64,000 nucleotides of DNA from Hemerocallis citrina (GCA_017893485.1 CM030364.1:201779292-201843291), one strand, 5' to 3'. Positions 46,751 through 58,868 are shown, numbered from the stretch's first letter. A program made the numbers and translations. Notes: generated by a model not told the origin, from the sequence alone.

Positions 46751-49700
46751 TGTAACACCCTAGAATTTTAAATAATGCTTTTTGAGTTAATAAATGAATT
46801 AATGTGATTTTTTGGTAATTTAATAAACCTTTTCTGAAATTTACCTTTTTGCACGTGCAAAACGCGTGCGAATATTTTCTTAGGAAACACAAAGTCAAGA
46901 ATTTTTAATTGGATGACCTAATATTTGTTAGTGAATATTAGTTTCAAATTTTCGGGACTTTATAAATCACTATTGATATTTTTCGCAAATATTGTTAAAT
47001 AAATGGGTCTTTTTGCAAAAGTGTCACTTAGAGGCAAAAATTTCAAAAGTTGATTTTTCTGGGTTTCAATATGAGACCGGCTAGAATTAAGGGGATTTGA
47101 GAGATCTAATCTTAACTAAATTGATTAATTTAATTACCTAAAGTAATGAATCTATATATGTAAAGATATTTTCTTAAAGGGAGATTTTATAAAACCATCT
47201 GAAACCCCTAAAAAGAAAAATCCTGGCCTATTATACACAGCATCCCCCCCCCCCCCCCCCCCCCCCCCCCCGTGAAATCAAAACTTATTTTCTCTTCATA
47301 TTTCTTGAATTGAAGATTGGATCTTGGAGTTTTTGCAAAAGCAGGAGAAGGGCTTTCTTATTTCTTTATTTTCCTTCAAGTTAGTCTCTTCTACAGGTGA
47401 GTGATACTTTTATTTTGTTCTATACAGTTGAATATGATGGCTATTCTAGTGGGTTGCATGCTAGAAGATTGTATATATTTGATGTAGTGAACAAATTCGA
47501 TGAGTGAGTAGTAATTTCTTTTAGTGATTGATTTTCATATGATGAATTGATTATATGTTGTGAAATGAGATGATTAGTTGAATAGATTGCATGTTGAGAT
47601 CTTATGGATTATAAATTTTGAAATAGGGCTATTATGAGATGAATTTATGTGACAATAATCGAACAACACATCCATGAATAAATCAAAAATCGATGCGTGA
47701 ACTTACATGTATAGTTAGTCGAAAATTTATATTGCACAAATTCTTGCCTTTCTAATGCCATGCTTGATTGATCATATATGAGACAAAGCAGAAATCGTAT
47801 GAGATTGCATGAGATGTTATCTAAATTAGAAAAGATCCAAATTGTGCTCCATGAAAGTGTATGTTTTATTGTGTTATATCATGTATAGCCAGCATACTAT
47901 TGAATTGATAGGTTCATATATATACACGGAGGAATGATAGCCTATTAATCACTGTTTTGTTCACTTGATTACTATTTTGACTGGGTATGAGAGATTTACC
48001 TCTGTTTGAGTTGGACCTGATGTGAAGTGGAAGAATTTGATATTTGTTGAGTTGAATTTTGGAATATCGATGAATGAATACCTACTTCTTAATAGATCTT
48101 AGTTTTGATGTGTATGTATGTTTATATTTCTATTCGGGAAGGATTTCGTGACTGCATTTACTGATGTTTTCGAGAGTTTATGAAAAAGTCTTCTTTATTA
48201 CTTTTTATTCAATACTGTGATTTGGAAAGTTGAGATTTTGTGAAGTTTATGAAAGTATTTGATTGACTTATACACTGAGAGAGATTTGGCCAAGATTGTT
48301 CCTATTATATTGTAGATTTCATCATCTGAAACCACGATTTTTACATATATATACGTATATAAGTTTGGGAGAGTTGCGAAATTTTTGGCTGTAGCAGGTT
48401 CGACATGTCAGTCGACCGCAACGCAATTGAACGCGAGTGGCAGTCGACTATCATGCCTAGTCTGTCGCCTTTCAATACTGACAATCGACTGCAGAAAATT
48501 GTATTGCACTCAACGGTCGACTGTCATGTTATTTTTAGGGTTTTATTGTTTGAGCACTGTCAGTCGACTGCAGCGATTCTCACTGCGTCTGCTAGTCGAC
48601 TGACATGATTTAAATTTTCCACAAAATTGTGTGTTGCAGTTTTTTATTGTTTATTCAGTTTTTGTAAATGTTAAATCTCTCTTTTTCAGAGTGTTTAGAT
48701 TCAAATTATTGGTATTTCTAAAGAGTATGTGTTCTAAATTTTATTAAGTATTTGAATCCGACTTTAGTGATTTTAAAAAGGGTATATGTTTTCGAATTTG
48801 AAGAGTATTCTATTACGAGTTATCATCTACTACGTGCTTCAGTTTTGATTGAGATTATTTCGGTTTTATTGGGCGAATTATATGGTTATGATTGCATGTG
48901 GAGGTGCTTGGTTTTGATGATTGGACATTTTATTTTTTTTAAATTCTCTTAACTTATTAAATGAATTCGAAAGATAAGAGGGATTGTGATAATATTGTGA
49001 TTTAGAGACCCTAGAGGTTGAGTGGGACCCTATACCCGCGGTTGAGATTTTGTGGTTATGGCCAGTAGGGACCTTGATGTTGTTTGGTTGAGTTAAGTCC
49101 GGTAGGGTACACCAACTCTAGGAAAGTTGGGGTTAATTAATGAACTTAATAAGTATAAGGACAGGCACTATATGGTGATATGATGAAATGGGAGCAAACG
49201 TGGGTTATGGACTCCAGGATGATCCGAGGAATGGGATAATCCCCTGTATTCCGAAATGATGGCTGAAATAGGCCACAGAATGATCCACGTGAGTGGGATT
49301 GGTCTCCAGTATTCCAAGGACGGGAGCGATGCTCATGTGATGTTTGTGCAATAAGGGTTCTAGGATGACCTGCGAAGTGAGGCAATCCCTAGTATTCTGG
49401 GACGATGGATGAAATAGGCCCCATAATGATCCACGTGAGTGGGATTGGCCTCCAGTATTCCAAGGGCGAGAGCCGATACTTGCAAAATGTCTAAATCTCG
49501 TAGTAGTCATTGTAGTAGGATAGTTGCATAACATGTGTTTGAATCCTATAAATTGGAGAACGATAAGGACTTGCACCGGATCTATGTAGAGTGGGGAGCA
49601 TAGTTTCGACAAGTGTGCATTAGTTTTCATCATATGCATTTGTGATTTCATTGACTTGATTTATACTTGTTTTCTGTTTTCTACACTTGACACTTGAACT

Positions 49701-50164
49701 TGATGATTTATATTTCTTTTATTGTTAATTCATATTTCATTTGTTATTACCATGTTAATATGTTGACTATGATTTCGTTCTTTATGTTTTGTTTAAGTTG
49801 TATTTCTTTTTAATATCACTCACACCATTATGGCTGACCCCTGTAGTTTTGGGGGTTAGAGTTATCCTAGCCTCATGTTTCACAGGCAGGTACTATTAGC
49901 ATGGAGTTGGGAGCATGTGGTAGAATATTTTATGTTATCGTATATGTTGTAAAAAGATTGAAAGTAAATGTGTAAATATGGAACTGTGTTGTAAGATGAA
50001 TTGTAATTCAAGGTGTTTAATTTTTTGCTGTGCTTGTGAAAGAAATGTAATAAAAGTTTTAAATTTTTTTGTATTTGTATTGTGTTTATAATTACAATTG
50101 AGGTAGATGTTAGGAATTGTGCCACGTATTTCTAAGTTTATTGTTGAAAATTCGGAGCGCTACA
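46751..50164 (+). repeat. Element C: 3' LTR
   Basis: It is 3,414 bp from TGTAACACCC to GCGCTACA, followed by the GTTTT duplication (50165-50169). It is uninterrupted, so it shows the original form of the 5' LTR. It has a C28 run at 47244-47271, the donor CAG/GTGAGT at 47396, a GTCGAC cluster at about 48410-48605 and the G-box repeat at about 49206-49462. Open frames in it (for example near 48385 and 49205) are not genes. Confidence 0.95.
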
Positions 50165-50600
50165 GTTTTAGCCTATCCTGGGAGAGTTTGAGATCCTCGA
50201 AGGCATCCAAGAAGAAGATGTTGACTGAGCTACCATTGTCCACTAGAATCTGAGAGACCTTGCGGTTCGCCATATAAAGGCTGATCACAAGGGTGTTGCA
50301 ACGAGCAATGCGTATACCCTCAAATCTTCATCAGAAAAGAGACAGACATTCCCAGTCTTTTATATGGAGGACAGACTAATCCCTCTGCAAACCAAGTTTA
50401 CCTCTCAGACGAACGCCGTCTTAGAGGAGTTAGACTCTCCCCACATGGGCCCTCCATGTATGGAATGGAAGAAGGCCATTTGTCCTGACTCATGGGACTC
50501 GGGTTCCTTTTCCGAACGCTTATTGGGTCCTCAAACTGGGGGAGGAGATGCTTTGTCCTTTTTGAGTGAATTTGGGCAGATAGCCTCGGCGGATCAAGGC
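50165..50600 (-). pseudogene. Element D: protease, part with the active site
   Basis: On the minus strand at about 50165-50270 the frame reads SQILVDNGSSVNIFFLDAFE. D-N-G-S-S takes the place of the usual D-T/G-G-S-S. The second half of the domain is at 31117-31430, beyond element C. Confidence 0.8.
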
Positions 50601-52150
50601 TTCAATCTCATCTTTAAGAGCATGTCAATTATCTGTTCCCTGCCCATGATCTCGTTGAAACTGACACCATAACCTTTTGTCCATCTTCTTTCAGGGGGTG
50701 TTCATTCGAGGTGGGTTCTCTCTTCCTTCACTTCCATGAGCACTGCCGAGATACTAAAAGTGAGTGAAATGAACTTTTCAAATCGAGGCACAGCAGGAGG
50801 GCACCTCTGACCGGAGGCATCCTTCTAAGACTTCTTCGGAGCATCGATGTTGTCAATATTTTACTTCCCTCACGATGAGAATTCCTTTCACCCCCCAAGA
50901 TGGAGGGCCTCCTCGGCCTGGATATACTTTCACTCCGGAAGCGTAGGTCAGAGAAATCTGAGGGTGGCTTTTTAGCAAGGGATGTTTTAAGGAGTTCATG
51001 TTGGACATTGTGCCTAAAGGCAGCTGCTGCAACCCTGAAATCAGGAGAGGGGATGGACCGGGCCTCCGATGTAAACCTATGTATGAAGTTTCTTAGCGGT
51101 TCTCCATCCTTCTACTTTAAATCCAGCAGAGATGCACTCATCTTCTTTGCCTCATGACTGGTTACGAAGTGCGTAAGGAAGCTCTCCTCGAGCTGGTCGA
51201 AGGAGTAGATGGAGCTAAGGGCAAGCCAGGAGTACCACTCTCTTGTGGAGCCTCGAAGTGTAGCAGGGAACGTCCTGCACAGGAGTGCATCGGAGGCGTT
51301 GTGAATCATCATAAGAGTTTTAAAACTCTCAATGTGATCCACTGAGTCAAACTCGCCTTGTCGGTTTCGAAGGCTAAAGATTTGAAGTCTTTCAGGGCCG
51401 GAGCTTCGAAAATGAAATGGGGGAAGGGAGGTCGAACAGGGTGGTACCCCCTATTTTGTTGCATCTCCTCTTGCCCTATCCAGGCAAAGCGATCCTCCAT
51501 CTCCTAAAGGCGCTTTAGGACCGCGTCCACACTTCCTCGGATTGGGTGGACCCGTTGGATTATGGACTGGGCCAATGCTAGGGTTGCTTAAATGGTGGTC
51601 CCTCTCGAACTCCCTACGAAGAGCTTGTAGAATCTCGTTCTGGAAGTTCTGGAACTCGGATCTAGTAACGGGGCCTTCCTCCTCCCGATCAACCTTCGGG
51701 CTTGACAATTTATGGGAGAGAGACTCCACTCATTTTTTCAGTCACGGAGGGAGTGGTACATGCAGCTCCCCTAATGATCCGAACATGGACCCCGTTTCGG
51801 GAGCGATTATTGATAAGGTGATAGAGGTCTTCCTCCTATTGTCGGTTATTGAGGACGTGTCAGAGGTCCTGATACTCAGAGGGTTCTGGCCTCCGGCTGG
51901 CAAAGTGAGAGGTAGTGTTGACAAGACCCCGACCCTTGGGAGAAGGGGGACCAGATTGGTGTTCTGAATGTCATCGTCGGGACCTTTGATTTACAGCCCT
52001 ACTAAGGGAAGGGTGCAACAGTGGAGGAGAAGGAGGCATATCTACTTGGTGGCTCTAGGTTGTCACTATCTTTGTTTTCGGGGCCATGGTCAAAAAAGGC
52101 TTATGACCATGGGGTCTGCCCCGGAGGGTTGGATCTGTGCTTTTCCACAG
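50601..52150 (-). pseudogene. Element D: gag (broken)
   Basis: On the minus strand, 51112-51342 carries the capsid block MDHIESFKTLMMIHNASDAL, then FPATLRGSTREWYSWLALSS and FDQLEESFLTHFVTSHEAKK, typical of Tat/Athila gag. Upstream in sense, 51451-51729 is a charged and proline-rich N-terminal part with SEFQNFQNEILQALRREFER. The start codon is unclear because of stops near 51740 and 51930. I see no convincing zinc knuckle between 50600 and 51100. Confidence 0.75.
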
Positions 52151-52163
52151 AGGGCACCAATCT
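52145..52163 (-). promoter_or_regulatory. Primer binding site region of element D
   Basis: The minus strand reads ATTGGTGCCCTCTGTGG next to the LTR edge. It resembles the TGGCGCCGTCTGTGGG-type site seen in Tat-lineage elements, not the tRNA-Met site of A, B and C. Confidence 0.55.
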
Positions 52164-52727
52164 GATGTTGTTTATTTTCGGGGTGGGAGCAACAAATTAT
52201 GAGTTCTGATGTGAGGCTAATGTATGTGGTTGAATTTGGGGTGGATGACTGAAATATTGTCGGAAACCGACAAAAAAAACCTGAAACACCAAGAGTTTTC
52301 CCAGCAACAGGCCCTTCGACGATCAAGTTAGTAACTCAGCAGTGTAATATGGGTTTTAGTGGGCAAAGATACATTACCTTGTAATAGAGGAGAAGAGGCT
52401 CTATTTATAGGCCTGGGAGGGGGTAGTTTTAGGATGATTCCTTAACTGATTTTGAAGATTCCCCTAATCAGAGGGTCTCATCAGTTCATATCTCCCCATT
52501 TTGGGGGGGCTTTGATTGCCAGCCATGATTGGCTGGTAATCTCCCCTAACTGAGCTGTGATCAGCCCCCCTATGGGCTGAGCCGAGATAGTGGGCATGTG
52601 GGCGGCTCATATGCTGATCGTGAGCATGTAGCTGCTATGAAATTACTATTCGCCCTTATGAACCCCAGGATTCGTGTAGGAACCGTACGACTCCGATTCG
52701 CTATAATTTTTATCAATATCATCTACA
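52164..52727 (-). repeat. Element D: 5' LTR (564 bp)
   Basis: The plus strand starts TGATGTTGTTTATTTT and ends ATCATCTACA. On the minus strand it reads from TGTAGATGATATTG to AACATCA. A TATA box is at 52408-52417. The partner 3' LTR is not in the window. It would lie left of element A, beyond base 1, if A inserted in D's 3' tail. Confidence 0.75.
52408..52417 (-). promoter_or_regulatory. TATA box of element D
   Basis: CTATTTATAG on the plus strand reads CTATAAATAG on the minus strand, a strong plant TATA box followed by leader sequence toward gag. Confidence 0.6.
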
Positions 52728-53149
52728 ATCCTTTAGATGTTTCTGAAATTTAGTACAAAGTTATATTACTTGTTTTGTTATATTGTTCATTCCTTTGCAT
52801 CCAAACATTGAAGTCTTTTTTTAGTAGATTCCAAACAACAAAGTTAATGGCAATGCACAAGTCCTATGCCAACATGTACAGCTGATATTCGGTTTTTGGG
52901 TTGCTTTGCAAATGAGTCATTTTGCAACTGGCAATGGCATAAAAGGGTTGCAAGTCAAGAGGTTTGTGACGCTTTTTACAACTTTTTGTGCTACTTCAAG
53001 TGAAATGTGTTGCTGCAACTTTTCACTTGCAGTAGATTTTGATGGAAGTAATTTGATACAACTTTTTGTTGGGTTTATATCTTGCATATTATGTTCGATA
53101 AGAATAGAAAACGGATGAAGCGAGGTGAGTATCGAAGTGAAGATTAGAG
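52728..53149. other. Sequence between element D and the LTR-like segment
   Basis: I see no recognisable gene or repeat. The open frames on both strands here are short and without motifs. Confidence 0.5.
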
Positions 53150-53574
53150 GTGAAATGAGCAGCTGTGCAGGTTGGGGATGAATTAACAATCGACTGCCAT
53201 CAGTCTCTGGTTTGGATTCGACTCATTGCAGTCGATTTTCACTTCGGCAGTCGACCGCAACCTGCAGAGGACAGTAGATTTGGGTTCGAGTCTGAGTGAT
53301 TCGTTTGAAGCCCAATTTCCTGTCCATGTACGATCTTTCAGCTCTTATCGTATGATTATCTCTTCAAGAATATCGAACGGCTATTGTATCAAGAATACAA
53401 CATGGGGTTTCTCTAGATCTCTATATATACATTATAACGGCCTCCTTTGAGAAGTAAGAGCAAACAGAGATAAGTACTTCACTAAGTGTTCTCCATTGTA
53501 AACAGTAATTATTTTCTAATGAGGCTTGAGATAGATGGGTTCTTTATGATAGTGGTTGTAACTCTTGTATCTTC
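53150..53574 (+). repeat. LTR-like segment, left of the LINE
   Basis: A GTCGAC cluster (about 53188-53272, including CAGTCGACCGCAACCTG) is followed by CTATATATACATTATAAC (about 53420), like U3 and TATA. Beyond the LINE it continues at 58387 and ends GAATTCCTAACA. The order (GTCGAC cluster, TATA, then ACTCGGCA-AATTCC) parallels the minus-strand LTR at 62866-63548. The left limit is not clear. Confidence 0.5.
53560..53574. repeat. LINE target-site duplication, left copy
   Basis: AACTCTTGTATCTTC occurs here and at 58372-58386, directly after the LINE poly(A). Confidence 0.95.
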
Positions 53575-54438
53575 AACGAGGGGTCCATAGAGACTGGTTT
53601 TATTTGTGGGTCAGGCAACACTAGAGTTTCGGGCTGTGAGAAACAATTTCAAGTTGGGAGTGGGCCCACTGAGGGGACCGCTTTAGGGAACACCTCTGTT
53701 ATTAATGATTCTCCAAGCCACGGGCTCAATGAGGAGTCCGCTATGAGAGTATCTAGCTTACAGAGGGTGTCCAAAGAGGGGTCAACAGCGCTCTTGTCTG
53801 CCACTAAAATGTGTTTTTCGACCCAAACAGGTATTCAGACATATTCTCATTCGAGGAACGGGCCCGATGAGGGGACCGTTGAGGAGAGTACAGTCATTAC
53901 CTTTGGAGCGCCAGATGGCGGGCTCAATGAGGAGTCTGCAATAGGCGAGCAGCAGATTTCACAAGGAAAACAGCAATTAGATACACAAATTGAGGTCTCG
54001 CCAGAGATGGTGATGTCTACTTTGCCTGAGTCGGCTCCACGATTCAGCCCTGGTTCGTCTCAAAGGACGGCAGGTTTTAGGGTGCAGCGGGCACCTAAGA
54101 GGGCTCATGCGGAGTCCTTGGATGACTTTCTGGAGAGAGCTACGGCCGCCAAAGCGGCTAGACACGTCAGTGGAGGTACAAAAACTTTTCTTGCTAATAT
54201 TTTAAATTTCATGTCAGACTCTGAAGTTTTTCTATTAGCTATTACCTGTGGTTTGGAAGTCTGCGATAAAGAACGCAACGCGTTTCTTCTTAACAAAATG
54301 AGGGGTTGGGAATCTGAGAGGGCGAAACCTAGTGACCTTAAGGAACTAGGTAATAACTCCGGGGGGATTACCATCTCTGAGGGCGAGTCCTGCCCGATTC
54401 CCTCGCACACTGTAACCTCGGACACGGTTCCCCAATGA
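53575..54438 (+). pseudogene. LINE ORF1, C-terminal part
   Basis: The frame is open for 287 codons from the first base of the element to TGA at 54436-54438. The true start is lost by 5' truncation, so the first internal ATG (53743) is probably not a native start. The product is hydrophilic and low in complexity. A motif pair recurs: GPTEGTA then GLNEESA, later GPDEGTV then GLNEESA. Known plant L1 ORF1 proteins bind the element RNA, but the part seen here shows no zinc knuckle. Its stop overlaps the ORF2 start as ATGA. Confidence 0.8.
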
Positions 54439-57400
54439 ATACGCTATTCTAGAACGTCCGGGGTCTGGGGGATAAAGGTAAAAGAGATATGGTTAGAGAC
54501 GTTATCACGAAGTCCAAGGCAGAGGTGGTGGGGCTTCAGGAGACCAAACTTTGTCATGGGACCAAACTCAAGAGAGTAGGGGGGAACAGAGTCAAGGAAT
54601 GGGTCTTACGCCCAGCCGTGGGAGCCTCAGGGGGAATTGCCATTGGCTTCAACTCGGACCTACTCACCTGTTCCGAGGTCCATAATGGTACATTCTCCCT
54701 GACTGCACGACTGGAACGACGATCGGATAAGTATATGCAGACGATCACGGTTGTGTATGGGCCGAATGTGGCTTCAGAGCGTGACGCCTTTTGGCAAGAA
54801 CTGGTCGATATTCGGCTCCGTTGGCCGGGAGCCTGGATTGTCGGGGGGGACTTCAATATTACCCGATTTGCATTCGAATACAAGGGTAAAGGTTCCAGCG
54901 ACAGGCACAGAGCAGAGTTCAATAGGGTGATTACGGATCTTGAGTTGATCGATATCCCTATTCATGACAGACTATTTACATGGTCTAATATGCAGTCTAC
55001 TCCGATTTTGGCAAAATTGGACCGGATTCTGGTATCTATGGACTGGGAGGCTAAGTTCCCCCTTGCATCTGCTAGATTGATTCCTAGACCTACGTCAGAT
55101 CATACCCCAATCCTTCTTGATGTTGGGCTTCAGGGAGCCAAAAGATATAGAAAATTCAGATTTGAGAAGGCCTGGCTGGAGATTCAGGAGTTTCACCATC
55201 TGGTAATGGAAAACTGGGCACTCCCAGTGTCGGGCACTGACGCGGCAGGCAGATGGTGTGAAAAAATTCGCAGACTTAGAAAGCGGCTTCGTAAATGGAA
55301 CCGATCTAGGTTCTCGACCATCTGGCGTGCTAAAGATTCCTTGTTGGAAGGAATTGATGAACTTGAAAGAGTGGAGGAGTTGAGAGATCTGTCACAGGAG
55401 GAAAGGAATAAACTTCTGGAGCTCCGTGAGAATATTGCTAATCTCTATAAGATGGAAGAAATTAAATGGCAACAAAGATCTAGAATTTCGTGGCTCAAAG
55501 AGGGAGACGCGAACACGGCTTTCTTCCACCGAGTAGCAAGTGCAAGGCGCAGGTCTAATCTTATTTTATCCTTAGATACTAGCTCGAGGATGGTACAGGA
55601 TGAGCAAGTGATCTCCACAGCCTTCCAAGGATATTACAAGGACCTCTTGGGGAAGAAGAATGACTTCAGGGTCCCACTCAGGTATGATTTCTGGCAGGCC
55701 TATCAGAACGAGTCAACGCCTTCACTAGACTGTCTAGAGTCGCCATTTTCGGAGGAGGAAGTTAAAAATGCTATCTGTCACATGGGAGCAGACAAGTCGC
55801 CAGGGCCAGACGGTTTCCCAATGATGTTCTTCCAAATTTTCTGGGAAGAAATTAAAGGGGACTATATGGCACTGCTGGATGACTTCTTCAACAACAAGCT
55901 CAGATTGGGTATGTTCAATTTTGCGGAGATTGTCCTTATTCCCAATCGGGAAGAGGCGTCCAGAGTGGGCGATTTTAGGCCAATCAGCCTCATAAATTGC
56001 TCGGCGAAAATTATCTCAAAAATCCTAGCCATCCGCCTGGGGAGTATTATGGACAGCCTTATCAACAAAGCTCAATCGGGCTTCATTAAGGGCAGAAATA
56101 TCTTAGATTGTGTGGCAACGGCGGAACAAGTTATCCACCGTTGCCATACGACCAACTCTAAGAGCTTTCTACTTAAGCTGGACTTTGAAAAAGCTTATGA
56201 CTCGGTCGATTGGGAGTGCTTGATGGAGGCTCTCAGAGGTAGGGGTTTCGGGAATAAATGGATCTGCTGGATCAGACAGTGCTTGCAGACTAGCAAAACG
56301 GCCATATCTGTGAATGGTAAGTTGGGCCAGCCGTTCCCCTGCAGGAAAGGGCTCAGACAAGGGGACCCGCTATCACCGCTCTTATTTACCATCGTAGCGA
56401 ATGTGCTGAGGGTTATGTTGGAGAAATGCCAAGAAAAAGGTTGGATCACGCCAGTAGCCAGCAACGCGTCTACTCAAGGGTGTACGATCCTGCAATACGC
56501 AGATGACACCCTACTTTTTGGGAATGGGTCTAGACGAGAAACCGTCTGTTTTAAAGGGGCCCTATATTGCTTTGAGGCCTAGTCAGGCCTGAGGATTAAT
56601 TTTAAGAGTGCGCTGACTCCAATCTCTCTATCCGATGATGAAGCAGGGGAACACGCGACCATTTTGAATTGCACGGCGAGTGGCTTCCCTATCAAGTATC
56701 TAGGGTTACCACTTAGGCCCGGGAGATTAACTAAAGCAGACTGGTTACCTATCATTGACAGGGTGGAAGACAGATTGTCGGGTTGGAAAGGAAAATCTCT
56801 GCCCCTCGGGGGCAGAGTGGTACTCATCAACTCAGTGCTGTCTAATCTGCCTATCTACTACATGTCATTTTTTGAGCTTCCGATATGGGTAATCAATAGG
56901 ATTGACAGGATTCGAAAACGATTCCTTTGGAAGGGGGCAGATTCGAATAAAGGAGGTTATCACCTCATCAAGTGGAGTATCGCTTGCATGAAAAAAAGGC
57001 ATGGAGGGCTAGGCATCATAGACCTCAAAGATATGAACCTGGCCTTACTGGGGAAATGGTGGTGGAAGGTCTTCCACAACAGTGGGGAAGGCTGGCAGGA
57101 CTTCATCCAACCGTATCTTAGGGGGAAAGGCACGAGAGTCCTGGGATTCCGAGTAGGGGCTAAGGTATCGCGCCTCTGGAAAGGAATTGCCAAGGTTAGC
57201 AGCCCCTTTAACTCGGCAGTCACGTCGAACATCGGCAATGGCTGGTCTACCAGATTCTGGTGGGATAGGTGGTGTGGAGACCATGCTCTGAAGGATTCGT
57301 TCCCAGAGCTGTATGAGAGGTCGACTAGACCGAATATGTCTGTGGCCGACGGTTGGAAAAGGGGAGGTTGGAGACCGGCGCTCCGAGGTACGCTAACTCC

Positions 57401-58097
57401 AAATCTTCATCAGCAACTGCTAGACATGCAAGCGCACATTGCACGGGCAGGCACAAGGTGCACTCAAGGCCCAGACCAGAAGCGATGGGGACTTGAGAGT
57501 AAGGGAGTTTTCTCGGTGAGATCTCTGTATCACCGGATTCACTTTCGAGGGTGCAGACCCGGCTGGGCACAGGTGTTGTGGAAGGTGAAAACACCCCTTA
57601 AAGTCAGAGTTTTTTTATGGCTTGTACTCAATAATGCCATCCTCACTAGGCAAAACCTGGCCAAAAGGCAACCACAGGTGGCGACCAATTGTGGATTCTG
57701 CAGCGCACCGGTGGAAGATGTAAATCACCTGTTTATTAACTGCCCTAGAAGTAAGGCAACTTTGGTTGAGGTACTCCGAGCCTTAGGTACAGGTGACTAC
57801 CCAGGTGTATATGAGGATTTGTGGATTGGTCCTAAATTTGCATCGATTTGCCATGAGATGAAGGAGGCATGGTACATTGCAATAGCGGCGACAACATGGG
57901 TGTTATGGCTTGACAGAAATAATTTTTATTTTCGTGCTTCATGTAAGAATATTTCTGGTAATCTGACTCACATAATGCATCTAATCTCCTTTTGGGCTAC
58001 AGCTGCGGCCACCGGGGCAAGAGGGAGGATAGCCAAAGTATTCCAGGTAGAGGAGTTTGACGATGAGGAGGTAGAGTTCGGGCCAACGCTGGATTGA
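54435..58097 (+). pseudogene. LINE ORF2: endonuclease and reverse transcriptase, two amber stops
   Basis: The frame spans 1,221 codons. The ATG at 54435 overlaps the ORF1 stop. Amber codons occur at 54450-54452 (where L1 proteins have Trp in the L-F-W-N-V-R-G-L block) and 56580-56582 (CFEA-stop-SGLRINF). There is no frameshift. The endonuclease (residues about 5-230) has VVGLQETK, GGDFN and SDHTPILLDV. The reverse transcriptase has SPGPDGFPMMFF (about 455), FRPISLINCSAKIISKILA, GFIKGRNILD, GLRQGDPLSPLLF and the catalytic YADD (688-691). A zf-RVT segment, CGFCSAPVEDVNHLFINCP, is near residue 1085. There is no RNase H domain. The element copies itself by target-primed reverse transcription when intact. 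Confidence 0.93.
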
Positions 58098-58371
58098 GGG
58101 ACTGGCTGCACCAGTCATGACAGTGCTTACCAGCTGGGGTTTTGTTTCTCTCTACAGTACTCTTGGGTCGCTGAAGGTTGAGTAGTTAGACCCACCCCCC
58201 AGGGTTTGTTGGGGGTGTATGTTTGTTTCTCGTATTTTTTCCTGCATTGTATCTTGTTTTGTACTGTTGTTTTGATCTGTTGTTTTCTCCCGGTACGCCG
58301 GGGTTGTTTTATTAACGTCTTATTAATAAAACAGGGTGGCTTTATTCCACCTTTTCCCTCAAAAAAAAAAA

Positions 58372-58386
58372 AACTCTTGTATCTTC
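58372..58386. repeat. LINE target-site duplication, right copy
   Basis: AACTCTTGTATCTTC matches the left copy at 53560-53574. The first one or two A could belong to the tail. Confidence 0.95.
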
Positions 58387-58536
58387 TCTAGTTGAATATC
58401 ATCTCAGTTATTTCTCATCGGATCGGGATTCGTCCAAATTGGGTTTGTGTGTTTGGTTTGATCTACTATTTGTTTGGTGGTTTGATCATAGTGATCGTGT
58501 CGCAAAACTCGGCAAGAATTCCTAACACTTTTTGTA
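58387..58536 (+). repeat. LTR-like segment, right of the LINE
   Basis: Continues the segment 53150-53574 and ends ACTCGGCAAGAATTCCTAACA, a possible LTR end (ACA). It lies about 370 bp upstream of the host gene's probable start of transcription. Confidence 0.5.
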
Positions 58537-58591
58537 TTTGAATGCATTCTCATTCACTATGTCCAAACTCTTTCATTATATTAAAATCGAT

Positions 58592-58641
58592 GTAAATTCA
58601 AGTATTTTTTTTTTTTTTTTGATGAAAGTAAATTCAAGTAT
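58592..58641 (-). mobile_element. Poly(T) micro-insertion with 14-bp target duplication
   Basis: GTAAATTCAAGTAT occurs at 58592-58605 and again at 58628-58641. Between them are T15 and GATGAAA. On the minus strand this is a few bases followed by poly(A), as left by a very short LINE- or SINE-driven insertion. Confidence 0.8.
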
Positions 58642-58868
58642 GAGTTCAAATGAATTGGCAAAAGATCATAATCAAATTCAACCAAAAAAAACTGGACAAT
58701 AAAAAACGTGCGCATTGCACGTAAAGTGGATCCTACACTTTTCCATCTAGTACCTTCTAATCCTTCAAAACTGCAAATAGTATCCACTTCCAGAACATCG
58801 GAGACCCGTTCCCCAATAGTCAACAAGTTACAGCTTTCAACAACCTATATTCACAAAAAAACCTCATC

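Larger units (their letters stand above)
53575..58371 (+). mobile_element. L1-type LINE, 5'-truncated, nearly full ORF2
   Basis: This 4.8-kb non-LTR element has a 15-bp target duplication, an AATAAA (58325-58330) and a short poly(A) tail (58361-58371). It starts inside ORF1, whose frame is open from the first base. Gene order is ORF1 fragment then ORF2 (endonuclease, reverse transcriptase, zf-RVT), as in plant L1. The 3' untranslated part (58098-58360) has no gene. It is inserted in the LTR-like segment 53150-58536. Confidence 0.95.

Noticed and set aside
53743..53745. First ATG as native start of LINE ORF1
   Set aside because: The frame is open upstream to the first base of the truncated element, so the true start was lost.
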